From: an uncultured Bacteroidia bacterium
GTDB lineage: Bacteria; Bacteroidota; Bacteroidia; Bacteroidales; F082
DNA length: 64,000 nt
Assembly (NCBI GenBank): GCA_902770835.1
Contig: CACXUM010000026.1
Location: forward strand, 1-64,000
Direction: 5' to 3'
The position numbers and the translations under genes are program-made. This document shows, in pieces, positions 16,948 to 26,608 of this stretch. How positions within the stretch are numbered: position 1 is the first letter of the stretch; each line of letters opens with the position of its first letter. The notes under the pieces were generated by a model. The model saw only the letters and a list, made by a program, of their open reading frames with translations. It did not search any database and was not told the origin of the DNA.

Positions 16948-17463
16948 TTATTCTCTTTTCTTGTCTGTTTTGAAAATGTATAAAATCATCATAATCAGGA
17001 AGATGGAAATGGGAACACTAAGCAAGATGCGCAGCATCACCTGCCCGAAGAGCCTGAAACTGAACGACTCAAGGAGAAACAGGGCGAAATGGTGAACCAG
17101 CACCATGCAAAGCGTGTAGCGGAAAAACCAAACGCCGTCCAATTGGCTGAGGTTGGGTTCTTGGATGTTGTCAAACTTCAAAGTGCCCGAAACGAGCGAG
17201 ATGATGGATGGTCGGCAGAAGGCCATCAAAGTGGTGGCCCCCGCGTGAAGTCCGGGCGTTCCCGTAAACAGGTCGATGGTGAGACCCAAGACGAAACCCA
17301 ACACCAACAGTTGCCACTTCGGTATGCTGAAAGGCAACAACATAATGAAAATCAAATAGATATAAGGATGCACATAGCCTCCCAAGCGGATGTGGTTGAT
17401 GACCAACACTTGGAAAAGCACGAGCGCGATGAAGCGAATGATTTGGAGAATTGACTTATTCAT
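16948..17463 (-). CDS. mreD: Rod shape-determining protein MreD
   Basis: 171 aa from the start at 17463, with about five transmembrane segments (for example IIRFIALVLFQVLVINHI and YLIFIMLLPFSI). The HPYIYLIFIMLLPF and GLTIDLFTGTPGLHAGATT segments are typical of Bacteroidota MreD. The gene overlaps the end of mreC by 8 bases, which fixes the start and implies translational coupling. MreD is an inner-membrane member of the elongasome with MreB and MreC. Confidence 0.9.
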   Translation of the reverse strand: MNKSILQIIRFIALVLFQVLVINHIRLGGYVHPYIYLIFIMLLPFSIPKWQLLVLGFVLGLTIDLFTGTPGLHAGATTLMAFCRPSIISLVSGTLKFDNIQEPNLSQLDGVWFFRYTLCMVLVHHFALFLLESFSFRLFGQVMLRILLSVPISIFLIMMILYIFKTDKKRE

Positions 17464-18280
17464 CTTTCTTGAATTTTGCTTTGAGTGAGTCAATTTCTGG
17501 TTTGTACAAGTCCCTGATGACATAGACATGCCGCAAGGTGGCGAAGTCGGTGGCAAACCGAATCTTGGCCTTGTTGAGCGCGTCGATGGCGGTGGGATAG
17601 AACTCCTCCACCGTGCCTACCATCAGGTCTTCGGGGAAGATGTAGGAGTGCGAACTGGTGAGGATGGTGTCACCTTGTTTCAGGATGATGTGCGTGGGAA
17701 TGTCCTCTACCATGCCGTAGCGATAATTGTTGGTTTCCCACTTCAGGCTGGCTAATTCTTGGCTTTCCTTGATGCGCACGCCAACGACGGATTTGCTATG
17801 CAGCAAGCTCATGATGGAAGCATAGTGGCGGCTCACGTCGGTCACCACGCCCACAATGCCGTCGGACGAGATGACGCTCATGTCGCGCTTGATGCCGTCA
17901 ACCGCACCTTTATTAATAATGATGTAGTTGTTGGTTTGGTTAGTGCTGTTGTTGACCACCTGCGCGGGGATGTATTCATAGAGGGTGTCGCCCCTGTCGA
18001 TGTCATAGATGTGGGCTGCGGTGTCGTAAACGATGGAAAGTTGTTTCCGGAGCATGGCGTTTTCCTCGGCCAATTGCTTGTTGGCGGAGTTGAGGCGGAA
18101 ATAATTGCCCACTTCGCTGCTCCATTCGTAGATTTTCCCTACCGCGTCGTTGGTGGAGTTCACCATGCGATTGCGGTGGAAATTCTGGCTACGGGCGAGC
18201 AGCAAAACAGAAATCACCTCGAGCAAGATAAAGAGGATGACGAAGTGATGTTTCAGTATGAAACGCCGCAGGTTATACAT
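17456..18280 (-). CDS. mreC: Rod shape-determining protein MreC
   Basis: 274 aa. One N-terminal transmembrane segment (HHFVILFILLEVISVLLLA), then a coiled coil (NSANKQLAEENAMLRKQLS) and the beta-rich MreC domain with NYIIINKGAVDGIKRDMSV and GIVGVVTDV, which match the family. It acts in the periplasm as a scaffold linking MreB to the cell wall synthases. It is between mreB and mreD on the same strand. Confidence 0.93.
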   Translation of the reverse strand: MYNLRRFILKHHFVILFILLEVISVLLLARSQNFHRNRMVNSTNDAVGKIYEWSSEVGNYFRLNSANKQLAEENAMLRKQLSIVYDTAAHIYDIDRGDTLYEYIPAQVVNNSTNQTNNYIIINKGAVDGIKRDMSVISSDGIVGVVTDVSRHYASIMSLLHSKSVVGVRIKESQELASLKWETNNYRYGMVEDIPTHIILKQGDTILTSSHSYIFPEDLMVGTVEEFYPTAIDALNKAKIRFATDFATLRHVYVIRDLYKPEIDSLKAKFKKDE

Positions 18281-18293
18281 AGTTGTTTAATTC

Positions 18294-18378
18294 GGAATGT
18301 GGAATGTAGAATGCGGAATATCGCAATGCGACATTGGGCTTTGCCCTATTCCGCATTCCGCATTCATAATTCCGCATT
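18294..18378. repeat. 7-bp-like repeat with inverted halves, GAATGCG type
   Basis: Left half has units GGAATGT, GGAATGT, AGAATGC; right half has the complementary series ATTCCGC, ATTCCGC. The halves can pair and form a hairpin in the mreB-mreC spacer. Confidence 0.7.
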
Positions 18379-19400
18379 TATTTGATCAAGAATGTAAAGC
18401 GGTCAAAGTTCTTCAAAGCGATGCCGGTGCCACGGGCGACGGCACGCAACGGGTCTTCGGCCACATGGATGGGCAGTTTGGTCTTGGCGTTGAGGCGCTT
18501 GTCCAAGCCACGCAGCAAGGCGCCACCACCGGTGAGGTAGATACCCGTGCGGTAAATGTCGGCGGACAACTCGGGCGGTGTTTGCTCCAAAGCGTTCAAC
18601 ACGGCGGTCTCAATCTTCATGATGCTCTTGTCCAAGCAATGCGCGATTTCGGCATAGTTGACGCGGATTTCCTTCGGGATACCCGTCAGCATGTCGCGGC
18701 CTTGCACGGCGTAGTCGTCGGGCGGGTTGTCCAATTGCGGGATGGCCGCGCCCACCTCAATCTTGATGCGCTCGGCGGTGCGCTCGCCCACGATGATGTT
18801 GTGCTGCTTGCGCATGTATTCCTCGATGTCGGCGGTGAAGTCGTCGCCCGCGATGCGAATGGACTTGTTGTTAACGATGCCGCCCAAGGCGATGACGGCG
18901 ATTTCGGAAGTACCGCCACCGATGTCGATAATCATGTTGCCAGTAGGCTCCAGCACGTCGATGCCGATACCGATGGCGGCGGCCATAGGTTCGTGAATCA
19001 AACGCACTTCCTTGGCGCCGGCCTGTTCAGCCGAGTCCTTCACGGCGCGTTCCTCCACCTCGGTAATGCCCGAAGGGATGCAGATGACCATCTTCAGGCT
19101 GGGCGGAAACAGGGTGTTCTTGAAATTAATCATCTTGATCATCTCGCGCATCATGTATTCGGCGGCTTGGAAGTCGGCGATGACACCGTCGCGCAACGGG
19201 CGGATGGTCTTGATGTTTTCGTGGGTTTTGCCGTGCATCATCATGGCGCGCTTGCCCACGGCGATGATTTTCTTTGTGTCGCGCTGCAAAGCCACAATCG
19301 AAGGCTCGTCAACGACGACCTTGTCGTTGTATATGATAATCGTGTTGGCCGTACCAAGGTCAATGGCGATTTCTTTGTTGAGGAATGAAAATGCTCCCAT
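18378..19400 (-). CDS. mreB: Rod shape-determining protein MreB
   Basis: 340 aa, actin-like ATPase. Phosphate 1 motif is AIDLGTANTIIIYN, phosphate 2 is MIIDIGGGTSEIAVI, and the adenosine motif is ITGGGALLRGL-like (YLTGGGALLRGLDKRL). Other conserved segments are IAVGKRAMMMHGKTHENI and RLIHEPMAAAIGIG. It polymerises under the membrane and positions elongation enzymes. It lies downstream of purH, a classic Bacteroidota order. Confidence 0.97.
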   Translation of the reverse strand: MGAFSFLNKEIAIDLGTANTIIIYNDKVVVDEPSIVALQRDTKKIIAVGKRAMMMHGKTHENIKTIRPLRDGVIADFQAAEYMMREMIKMINFKNTLFPPSLKMVICIPSGITEVEERAVKDSAEQAGAKEVRLIHEPMAAAIGIGIDVLEPTGNMIIDIGGGTSEIAVIALGGIVNNKSIRIAGDDFTADIEEYMRKQHNIIVGERTAERIKIEVGAAIPQLDNPPDDYAVQGRDMLTGIPKEIRVNYAEIAHCLDKSIMKIETAVLNALEQTPPELSADIYRTGIYLTGGGALLRGLDKRLNAKTKLPIHVAEDPLRAVARGTGIALKNFDRFTFLIK

Positions 19401-19447
19401 TTCTATGTTGTTATTTGTTGGTTGTTGAATCGTTTAATTGTTGGTCG

Positions 19448-19498
19448 GGTCTTCGACTGGCTCAGGCACTTTGGCGGTCGTTGAGCCTGTCGAAACGC
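19448..19498. repeat. Palindromic intergenic repeat (second copy)
   Basis: CTTCGACTGGCTCAGGCAC and its counterpart GTCGTTGAGCCTGTCGAA pair across a short centre. It is the same family as 15764-15831 and sits between purH and mreB. Confidence 0.7.
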
Positions 19499-19504
19499 CG
19501 CTTC

Positions 19505-21022
19505 TTAATGTCTAAAATGCCTGTATCCCGTGAATACCATACTGATTCCGTGTTCGTTGCAGCAGTCGATGGATTCTTGATCGCGGACGGAGCCGCCGGG
19601 CTGCACGATGGCCGTAATGCCTGCTTCGTGGGCCAATTCGACGCAATCCTTGAAAGGGAAGAAGGCATCGGAGGCCAAAACTGCACCTTTCAAATCGAAA
19701 TCGAAAGACTTGGCCTTCTCAATGGCTTGGCGCAAGGCATCCACACGCGAGGTTTGCCCAATGCCAGAGGCATAGAGTTGTTTGCCCTTGGCCAAAACAA
19801 TGGCGTTGCTGCGGCTGTGCTTCACAATCTTGTTGGCGAAAACCATATCTTCCACTTCGTTAGCGGACGGGGCTTTCGTGGTGATGACCTTGAAATCGGC
19901 AGCCGTTTCGGTGTGGAGGTCGCGGTCTTGCAAGAGGTAGCCATTCAAAGCGGTTTTCACGGTGAAAGGCTTGTATTGGTCGGCCTTCAGGCACAGCACG
20001 ACACGGTTTTTCTTCGAAAAGAGCAAATCGAGCACACCGTCCTGATATTCAGGTGCTACGATGACTTCGATAAACAGTTTGTTGATTTCCTCGGCAGCGG
20101 CCAAATCGATGGGGCGGTTGCAGACCAACACGCCACCGAAAGCCGAAACGGGGTCGCCGGCCAAAGCGTCAACGTAGGCCTCCTTGACGGTCGGGCGGCA
20201 GGCCAAACCACAAGGATTGTTGTGTTTGAGGATGGCGAAAGTCGGCTCATCGAACTCGCGGATGAGGTTGAGGCCAGCGTCAAGGTCGAGCAAGTTATTG
20301 TACGACAGTTCCTTGCCGTGCAGTTTCTCGAACATCGCATCCAAATTGCCGTAGAAAGTGCCTTTCTGGTGCGGGTTTTCGCCGTAGCGCAAGGGTGTGC
20401 CCTCTTCTTCGCAAATCCTAAGCGGCTGTTTTTCATCATCTTTCGTGAACCAGTTCATAATCGCGCTGTCGTAGTGCGAACTCACGCCGAAAGCGTAGGC
20501 AGCAAAACGGCGGCGGTCGTCAAGCGAAGTCTCACCATTTTGGTTTTCAAGCAGTTGAATCAATTCACCGTAATATTTCTGGGAAGGCACAATCAGCACA
20601 TCGTTGAAGTTTTTCGCGCCTGCGCGGATGAGCGAGATGCCGCCAATGTCAATCTTCTCGATGATTTGCGAAGCGTCCTCGGTCTTGGCCACGGTTTCCT
20701 CGAAGGGATAGAGGTCGACAATGACCAAATCGAAGGGCGGAATGTCGTATTCCTGCATTTCGCGCTGGTCGGATTCGAGGTTGGTGCGACCCAAAATGCC
20801 GCCGAATACTTTAGGATGCAAGGTCTTCACGCGACCACCCAAGATGGACGGATAGCCCGTGAGCGACTCGACGGTCTTCACCGTGGGGTCCAAAGGCTTG
20901 ATGAAGTCGTAGGTTCCGCCAGTGGAGTAAATTTGCACTCCATTTTGCTTCAACAAGCCGACGATGGTGTCGATACCCGTCTTATAAAATACTGATATTA
21001 AAGCAGTTCTAATTTTTTTCAA
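19505..21022 (-). CDS. purH: Bifunctional AICAR transformylase / IMP cyclohydrolase
   Basis: 505 aa. The N-terminal domain (about 1-200) is the MGS-like IMP cyclohydrolase ([41 protein letters not shown]). The rest is AICARFT, with the diagnostic [22 protein letters not shown] and AFKDC-like [25 protein letters not shown]. It performs the last two steps of purine biosynthesis. The start at 21022 follows a minus-strand -7-like box at 21053-21060 (TAATCTTG). It heads the purH-mreBCD group. Confidence 0.97.
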   Translation of the reverse strand: MKKIRTALISVFYKTGIDTIVGLLKQNGVQIYSTGGTYDFIKPLDPTVKTVESLTGYPSILGGRVKTLHPKVFGGILGRTNLESDQREMQEYDIPPFDLVIVDLYPFEETVAKTEDASQIIEKIDIGGISLIRAGAKNFNDVLIVPSQKYYGELIQLLENQNGETSLDDRRRFAAYAFGVSSHYDSAIMNWFTKDDEKQPLRICEEEGTPLRYGENPHQKGTFYGNLDAMFEKLHGKELSYNNLLDLDAGLNLIREFDEPTFAILKHNNPCGLACRPTVKEAYVDALAGDPVSAFGGVLVCNRPIDLAAAEEINKLFIEVIVAPEYQDGVLDLLFSKKNRVVLCLKADQYKPFTVKTALNGYLLQDRDLHTETAADFKVITTKAPSANEVEDMVFANKIVKHSRSNAIVLAKGKQLYASGIGQTSRVDALRQAIEKAKSFDFDLKGAVLASDAFFPFKDCVELAHEAGITAIVQPGGSVRDQESIDCCNEHGISMVFTGYRHFRH

Positions 21023-21052
21023 GGGTGTAAAATTTTGCTAATTTAAGACTGC

Positions 21053-21060
21053 AAGATTAC
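21053..21060 (-). promoter_or_regulatory. -7-like box for purH
   Basis: CAAGATTA on the plus strand reads TAATCTTG on the minus strand, one mismatch from TAnnTTTG, about 30 bases upstream of the purH ATG. Confidence 0.45.
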
Positions 21061-21285
21061 GGAAAAAATGAAAGCGGCGCAATAGTTGGGCGACAATTTT
21101 TTGAAGCCTCAAAATACACCTTTTTGAGTTTTTTTGGCTTTTGTCATCGTTTTGCTGCGAGTTTCAATAATTGAAGTTTCTAATTCGCTGAAAGTAAACA
21201 CAATACGACTAATACAATTTTTATTTTCATTTTTCCCTTGTCGCATTGGAAATTTCCTTATCTTTACCGATTCAAAATTGCGCGG

Positions 21286-23064
21286 ATGGAAACGAAGTGG
21301 ATTTTAAACCAAACTGTTGACAAACAGAAAGTTGAAGAAATTGTCAAGGTGCTCAATATCGACGAGAACCTTGCCACTTTGCTTGTCCAACGCGGAATTA
21401 CCAACTACGAAGAGGCCAAAACTTTCTTCCGTCCATCGCTTTCGCAACTGCACGACCCCTTCCTGATGAAGGATATGGACAAGGCCGTCGACCGCGTGTT
21501 GCGTGCCATCAACAACGGCGAAAAAGTGTTGGTTTACGGCGACTATGACGTGGACGGCACGACTGCCGTGGCAGTGGTCTATTCTTACCTGAAGCCTTTC
21601 TTTAAGAAGAAAAAAATCGAGTTCTACATCCCCGATCGCTACGAGGAAGGCTATGGCATTTCCTACAAAGGCATTGATTATGCGGCAGATAACGGTTTCA
21701 AACTTGTGATTGCCCTCGACTGCGGCATCAAGGCGGTGGAGCGTGTCGACTATGCCAACAGCAAGGGTGTCGACTTCATCATTTGCGACCATCACCGTGC
21801 CGGCGAGGTCATTCCCAATGCTGTGGCTGTGCTCGATGCCAAGCGCCCCGACTGCAATTATCCTTACGACGAGCTTTCGGGCTGCGGCGTGGGCTTCAAG
21901 TTGGTTACGGCACTCTCTATGAGGGGTTTGGGGACCATTGAGGAGGTGTTTGACCTGCTTGATTTCTTGGCCGTGAGCATTGCCGCCGACATTGTTCCGA
22001 TTACGGGCGAAAACCGTGTGTTGGCCTATTTCGGCTTGAAGCAATTGAACAAGAAACCGCGTCCGGGCATCGAGGCCATTTTGCAACACGCCAACATCTA
22101 CCGCCGCGACGAAGACCAACTTGACGAAGACGAAAACGTGCTGACACGGGAGTTGACCATCAGCGATTTGGTGTTCCTCATCGGGCCGCGCATCAATGCA
22201 GCCGGACGTATCGCCAAAGCCTCCGACTCGGTGCGACTGCTCATTGCCGAGAAGAAAGACCACGCCGAAAAATTGGCCGCTTCCATCAACGACCTCAACG
22301 ATGAACGCCGCGAGTTCGACAACCGCATTACGGAAGAAGCCCTCGGTATGATTGATGCCGACGCTGAACTTCGCGATGCCAAGAGCACTGTGGTTTTCAA
22401 CGAGCGTTGGCACCGTGGCGTTATCGGTATCGTGGCTTCGCGCCTCACCGATTACTATTACCGCCCGACCATCGTCCTGACCCGCGCCAATGGTTTGGTC
22501 ACTGGCTCGGCGCGTTCCATCAAGAGTTTCGACATATACGACGCCATCGACCATTGCTCCGACTTGCTGGAACACTTTGGCGGCCACAAATACGCTGCCG
22601 GCCTGTCGATGAAGCCTGAAAACCTGCCTGAATTCCGCCGCCGCTTTGAGGCATACGTCAGCGAACACCTTGTGGATGAGGACTTTGTGCCCGAACTTGA
22701 GGTGGACTTGAAAATCAATTTCTCCGACATCACCTCCAAGTTTATGCGCATCCTCAACCAGTTTGCGCCTTTCGGTCCGGGCAATATGGCACCCGTGTTT
22801 TGGACGGACAATGTCGTTGACGCTGGCGGCTCGCGTCCCGTGGGCGGCCACCGTCACCTGAAACTCACCGTTTCGCAGATTGGCGACGCCGAGCAAGGCA
22901 TTGCCCCGCTGTCGGGCATCGCTTTCCAGAAAGGCGACCTCTACGACCGCATCCATAGCGGCGAGCCTTTCAGCATCTGCTACCACTTGGAATACAACAC
23001 CTGGCAGGGCAAGACCAACTTGCAGCTTAATGTTAAAGATATTAAGTTTGCGGAGGAGTTGTAG
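21286..23064 (+). CDS. recJ: Single-stranded-DNA-specific exonuclease RecJ
   Basis: 592 aa. DHH-family 5'-3' exonuclease. Visible motifs are VYGDYDVDGTTAV (motif I), ALDCGIKAVERVDYA (II), CDHHRAG (III, the DHH), VSIAADIVPITGENR, GPRINAAGRI, and in the DHHA1 part HRGVIGIVASRL and SGGHKYAAGL-like FGGHKYAAGLS. It works in recombination repair, mismatch repair and base excision. The start is placed at 21286 because the longer frame begins over the probable promoter (TATCTTTA near 21260 with TTG at -33). Confidence 0.96.
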   Translation: METKWILNQTVDKQKVEEIVKVLNIDENLATLLVQRGITNYEEAKTFFRPSLSQLHDPFLMKDMDKAVDRVLRAINNGEKVLVYGDYDVDGTTAVAVVYSYLKPFFKKKKIEFYIPDRYEEGYGISYKGIDYAADNGFKLVIALDCGIKAVERVDYANSKGVDFIICDHHRAGEVIPNAVAVLDAKRPDCNYPYDELSGCGVGFKLVTALSMRGLGTIEEVFDLLDFLAVSIAADIVPITGENRVLAYFGLKQLNKKPRPGIEAILQHANIYRRDEDQLDEDENVLTRELTISDLVFLIGPRINAAGRIAKASDSVRLLIAEKKDHAEKLAASINDLNDERREFDNRITEEALGMIDADAELRDAKSTVVFNERWHRGVIGIVASRLTDYYYRPTIVLTRANGLVTGSARSIKSFDIYDAIDHCSDLLEHFGGHKYAAGLSMKPENLPEFRRRFEAYVSEHLVDEDFVPELEVDLKINFSDITSKFMRILNQFAPFGPGNMAPVFWTDNVVDAGGSRPVGGHRHLKLTVSQIGDAEQGIAPLSGIAFQKGDLYDRIHSGEPFSICYHLEYNTWQGKTNLQLNVKDIKFAEEL

Positions 23065-23067
23065 ACC

Positions 23068-23793
23068 TTATTTCCAAAACTGCCACCATTTTTTTTGTCG
23101 GCCTTCCACCACACGCGCATAGCGGCTGCCCGATCTTCTCATTTTCGAGAAACTCGTCACCGTGCCTGCCGAAGGGCCTTTCAAGGTGGTGATGGACGAC
23201 CGCGAGGCTACGAAACCGTTCTCATCGGTGTCGTCGATGTCGCCGTATTTGTTCTTTTTCGCCGCGAAAATGATGACATTGTCGATATACCAACTGTTGA
23301 CATAGGCTCCGTGCCCCGTGAAATAGAGGCAAAATTGCGGCTCTTTGCTCGGCCATTCCTCCATATCGAAGGTGAGCAGATACTGGCTTTGCTCGATGCT
23401 GCCCCTCACTGTGTCCTCCCAAATGCTCTCCCAATCCTCGCCGTTTGGCGAAATGCCAATGCCGATTCTGACATCCAATTCGCCTTGGGTGGCTTCAAGG
23501 GCGTGGTTGAACTGAAAATTGATGAAGTCGTATTTGCCCAACTCCACGATGGGTGTCACCAAGCGGGTTGTACCTTCAAAGTTGAAGTCGGGATACATCT
23601 GCATTTCGCGCGGCTTGCATCCCGCAAAAGTCGTGTTGGAAATGTACCACACCACCCAATCGTCGCCTTTCGCGTCCCAGCCTTCCTCGAGCCAAGGGTT
23701 GAAGAAACCCTCGCACAACACCACGTCGCCCTGCTGCGCAAAGAGGGGAGAAGTGAGCAATATGACGAGGAATGTGAGAAAACGATGCTTCAT
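23068..23793 (-). CDS. Secreted protein with jelly-roll-like domain
   Basis: 241 aa. Signal peptide MKHRFLTFLVILLTSPLFAQ. The remainder looks like a choice-of-anchor/MAM-like beta-sandwich: VVLCEGF...GWDAKGDDWVVWYISNT, a middle with FINFQFNHAL, and YVNSWYIDNVIIF, a pattern of domains that describe a bound-carbohydrate or adhesin jelly roll. The C-terminal tail is basic and ends KKWWQFWK. It is convergent with recJ, with 3 bases between stops. A -7 box (TACCTTTG on the minus strand) lies at 23814-23821. Function unknown. Confidence 0.7.
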   Translation of the reverse strand: MKHRFLTFLVILLTSPLFAQQGDVVLCEGFFNPWLEEGWDAKGDDWVVWYISNTTFAGCKPREMQMYPDFNFEGTTRLVTPIVELGKYDFINFQFNHALEATQGELDVRIGIGISPNGEDWESIWEDTVRGSIEQSQYLLTFDMEEWPSKEPQFCLYFTGHGAYVNSWYIDNVIIFAAKKNKYGDIDDTDENGFVASRSSITTLKGPSAGTVTSFSKMRRSGSRYARVVEGRQKKWWQFWK

Positions 23794-23813
23794 CCAAAGT
23801 GCTGATTTGGCGA

Positions 23814-23821
23814 CAAAGGTA
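23814..23821 (-). promoter_or_regulatory. -7 box for the secreted protein gene
   Basis: CAAAGGTA on the plus strand, TACCTTTG on the minus strand, 21 bases upstream of the ATG at 23793. Confidence 0.55.
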
Positions 23822-23872
23822 GGAAAAAACTTGGTTTTTTGTATTATACGAGGCTATTTTCTTATTTTTGCA

Positions 23873-23880
23873 GGAAAATA
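23873..23880 (+). promoter_or_regulatory. -7 box TATTTTTG for radA
   Basis: The box lies 165 bases before the radA ATG; the leader contains one arm of the REP-like repeat. Confidence 0.55.
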
Positions 23881-23885
23881 CGGAC

Positions 23886-23926
23886 GCGCTTTGCGTCATT
23901 GCGAGCGAAGCGAAGCAATCCATTCG
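23886..23926. repeat. REP-like element, single arm in the radA leader
   Basis: Contains CTTTGCGTCATTGCGAG and GAAGCAATCCA, like the arm at 3350-3385. Confidence 0.75.
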
Positions 23927-24044
23927 CATAATTAGCTCAATTCGCCGACGACTATAACGGCTAATTTTACGAATTCTGCGAATTTACAGATAGCTTCGTT
24001 GTTCCTCCTCGCATTGACGCGAAGCGACGAGAAAACAACAAGTC

Positions 24045-25418
24045 ATGGCAAAAGAAAAAACCGTCTTCTTCTGCAAGGAATGTGGCAACGAATCGCCGAA
24101 ATGGTTCGGGAAATGCCCTGCCTGTGGCGCGTGGAATACCTGTACGGAACAGACCATCGTTACGGGAAAGGATACCCAATCGGTGAGGAAAAACATTGGT
24201 ACTGAGATGGATAAGGGGTTCCCTGTGCCCATCAAGGAAATCGGCAACGCCAAGGAACAACGAATCATTCTGCCCTACGAGGAACTTAATAGGGTTTTGG
24301 GCGGCGGCTTGGTGCTTGGCTCTTTGACCCTCGTGGGCGGCGAACCCGGCATCGGCAAATCGACTTTGCTCTTGCAGACAGCCTTGCAATTGGCTGGCCG
24401 TAAGGTGCTTTACATCTCCGGCGAGGAAAGCCAGACCCAAATCAAGATGCGAGCCGAGCGCATCGGCATCCACAACACCGACTGCCTCATCCTCACCGAG
24501 ACCAACACGCAGGAAATCCTGAAGCACTTCAAGAATGTGCAGCCCGACATCGTTGTCATCGACTCCATCCAAACGCTTGAATCGCCTTATATCGACGCTA
24601 CGGCGGGCAGCATTTCACAAATCCGCGAAACGGCTGCCGAGATGAACAAAATCGCCAAGGCCTATCAGGTACCTGTGTTCCTCATTGGCCATATCACCAA
24701 GGACGGCAGCATCGCCGGACCGAAGATTTTGGAGCATATCGTTGATACGGTTTTGCAGTTCGAGGGCGACCGCCACTATGGTTTCCGCATCCTGCGCACC
24801 ATCAAGAACCGTTTCGGGTCGGCCTCCGAGTTGGGTATTTTCGAGATGAACGCCACGGGTCTCCGCGAGGTGACCAATCCCAGCGAAATCCTCCTCTCGC
24901 AACGCGACGAGGAAGTGAGCGGCATCGCCATCGCCGCCACGATGGAAGGCCAACGCCCGATGCTCATCGAGACGCAGGCCTTGGTGAGCAGCGCGGCCTA
25001 CGGCACCCCGCAACGCTCTGCCACCGGCTTCGACCTCCGCCGGATGAATATGCTCTTGGCCGTTTTGGAGAAACGCGCTGGTTTCCGCCTTTCCGTGAAA
25101 GACGTGTTCCTCAACATCGCAGGCGGCCTCCGCGTCGATGACCCCGCCATTGATTTGGCCGTCATCGCCGCCATATTATCCTCAAATGCCGACATTCCCA
25201 TTTCTTCGCGCTATGCCTTTGCCGCCGAGGTGGGACTTTCGGGCGAAATCCGCGCCGTCACCCGCATCGAAGCCCGCATCGCCGAAGCCGACAAGTTAGG
25301 TTTTGAGAAGATCTTTGTCTCGAAGTATAATGCCAAGGGATTGGACACCAAACGCTTTAAGATTCAGGTTATCCCCGTGGCTTCGGTTTACGAGTTGGGA
25401 GCGGAGTTGTTTGGGTAA
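24045..25418 (+). CDS. radA: DNA repair protein RadA
   Basis: 457 aa. The N-terminus has a four-cysteine zinc finger (FFCKECGNES ... GKCPACGAWNT). The RecA-like ATPase has Walker A GGEPGIGKSTLLLQ and Walker B VVIDSIQTL. The RadA-specific KNRFGS motif is in TIKNRFGSASELGIFEM. The C-terminal part is the Lon-protease-like domain (SVKDVFLNIAGGLRVDDPAIDLA). RadA drives branch migration of recombination intermediates. The last residues, VASVYELGAELFG, recur three times downstream as degenerate copies. The next gene, on the other strand, starts only 8 bases after the radA stop. Confidence 0.97.
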   Translation: MAKEKTVFFCKECGNESPKWFGKCPACGAWNTCTEQTIVTGKDTQSVRKNIGTEMDKGFPVPIKEIGNAKEQRIILPYEELNRVLGGGLVLGSLTLVGGEPGIGKSTLLLQTALQLAGRKVLYISGEESQTQIKMRAERIGIHNTDCLILTETNTQEILKHFKNVQPDIVVIDSIQTLESPYIDATAGSISQIRETAAEMNKIAKAYQVPVFLIGHITKDGSIAGPKILEHIVDTVLQFEGDRHYGFRILRTIKNRFGSASELGIFEMNATGLREVTNPSEILLSQRDEEVSGIAIAATMEGQRPMLIETQALVSSAAYGTPQRSATGFDLRRMNMLLAVLEKRAGFRLSVKDVFLNIAGGLRVDDPAIDLAVIAAILSSNADIPISSRYAFAAEVGLSGEIRAVTRIEARIAEADKLGFEKIFVSKYNAKGLDTKRFKIQVIPVASVYELGAELFG

Positions 25419-25426
25419 GGCAATTT

Positions 25427-26461
25427 TTACTTTAGAAAAGGAGCGACGAATACGATTTTGGAAAAGTCGTTTTCTTCGGCAAATTCCTTGACACAGGTTT
25501 CTAAATCTTTAAAGTAATTTGTGTTGGTTTGCATATCATCATCTTTACAGAAAAGAGTCAATCCGTTTGCACGAGTGTATTGGAAAAAATGCCAATTATT
25601 AATACCTCCTTCAATAATAGTTGGGTAATGTTGTCTTAAATCCCTAACGCTTTTTCTAAACTGTGCTACAAACTCGTCATTTCTTGATTTCCAAGATATT
25701 CTACCCGACAAATCATAATACCTTGGCGAAAACAAAAAGATTTCATTAGGATTGGTTACATCATCATACCAATGGCATGGTGAATCTGGATCAATCTGCT
25801 CATAATAGATTGTGTCTTTTGCCAAAGCGATCAATAATGTGGAATCTTCACAAAGCCATGTTAGGTCGTTTTGGTTTTTCAAGAAAAAGCGTAATAGAGC
25901 AGCTTCAGCTCGGGAATGGAATGAACTTAAAAACACATCATCTTGTGAAACAGGAACAGTGTCGTATTCAAGCAACTTTTCTGTTCCTGAATACTCAATC
26001 AATTCTTCCAAACCAGGAGGAAATCTAAAATAGTCTTGGATATAGTCTTCAAATAAGCCAGACCAGCAAGTTCCCATTAAGACGAGGTCAGGTTTTTCTC
26101 TAACAAGAGTGTCTTTGTTAACCAATACCAATAATTCTTTTTCTGCCCAAGGATACGAATAATTGTCTTTAGTCCATGGATCAGAATAAACAAACTTCCA
26201 TTGAATTCTTTTTTTCTCTTTCTGGAGATAATATAAGGTTGTCTTGATACTATCTATTTCAGGATAATCATTCCAGCTCTCCAAATATACAATACAATAG
26301 TTTAGCAACTCTTCTGTTGAGGTCGGATATTCATAATAACGATGGTAATAAGACTCGATCAAATCTCCTAAAACAGAGTATTTTTCTTCGTTCGATAACT
26401 GATTATTGGCACAAGATATAGTGAAAATACTAACAAGTAAAATGAATACAAACTTTTTCAT
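25427..26461 (-). CDS. Lipoprotein of unknown function
   Basis: 344 aa from the start at 26461, where the lipoprotein signal begins (MKKFVFILLVSIFTISCANN). The mature protein is acidic and aromatic-rich with no motif I recognise. Its base composition is clearly more AT-rich than that of recJ or radA beside it, which fits acquired DNA. The longer frame to 26527 is rejected because the -7 box TATTTTTG (plus CAAAAATA at 26482-26489) lies between. It is the first gene of the cassette behind radA and ends 8 bases from the radA stop. Confidence 0.6.
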   Translation of the reverse strand: MKKFVFILLVSIFTISCANNQLSNEEKYSVLGDLIESYYHRYYEYPTSTEELLNYCIVYLESWNDYPEIDSIKTTLYYLQKEKKRIQWKFVYSDPWTKDNYSYPWAEKELLVLVNKDTLVREKPDLVLMGTCWSGLFEDYIQDYFRFPPGLEELIEYSGTEKLLEYDTVPVSQDDVFLSSFHSRAEAALLRFFLKNQNDLTWLCEDSTLLIALAKDTIYYEQIDPDSPCHWYDDVTNPNEIFLFSPRYYDLSGRISWKSRNDEFVAQFRKSVRDLRQHYPTIIEGGINNWHFFQYTRANGLTLFCKDDDMQTNTNYFKDLETCVKEFAEENDFSKIVFVAPFLK

Positions 26462-26481
26462 AGGATTTGATTTTTTTATGG

Positions 26482-26489
26482 CAAAAATA
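26482..26489 (-). promoter_or_regulatory. -7 box for the lipoprotein gene
   Basis: TATTTTTG on the minus strand, 21 bases upstream of the ATG at 26461. Confidence 0.6.
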
Positions 26490-26608
26490 TAAAAAAACAA
26501 AACATAAGGTGAGAAAACATAAACCAAGTAAGAAAAATCTAAATTGTTCTCGGCATAATCTCACCAAAACACCAAGATTACGCCAAAAATCTCACCATTT
26601 GACAACAA

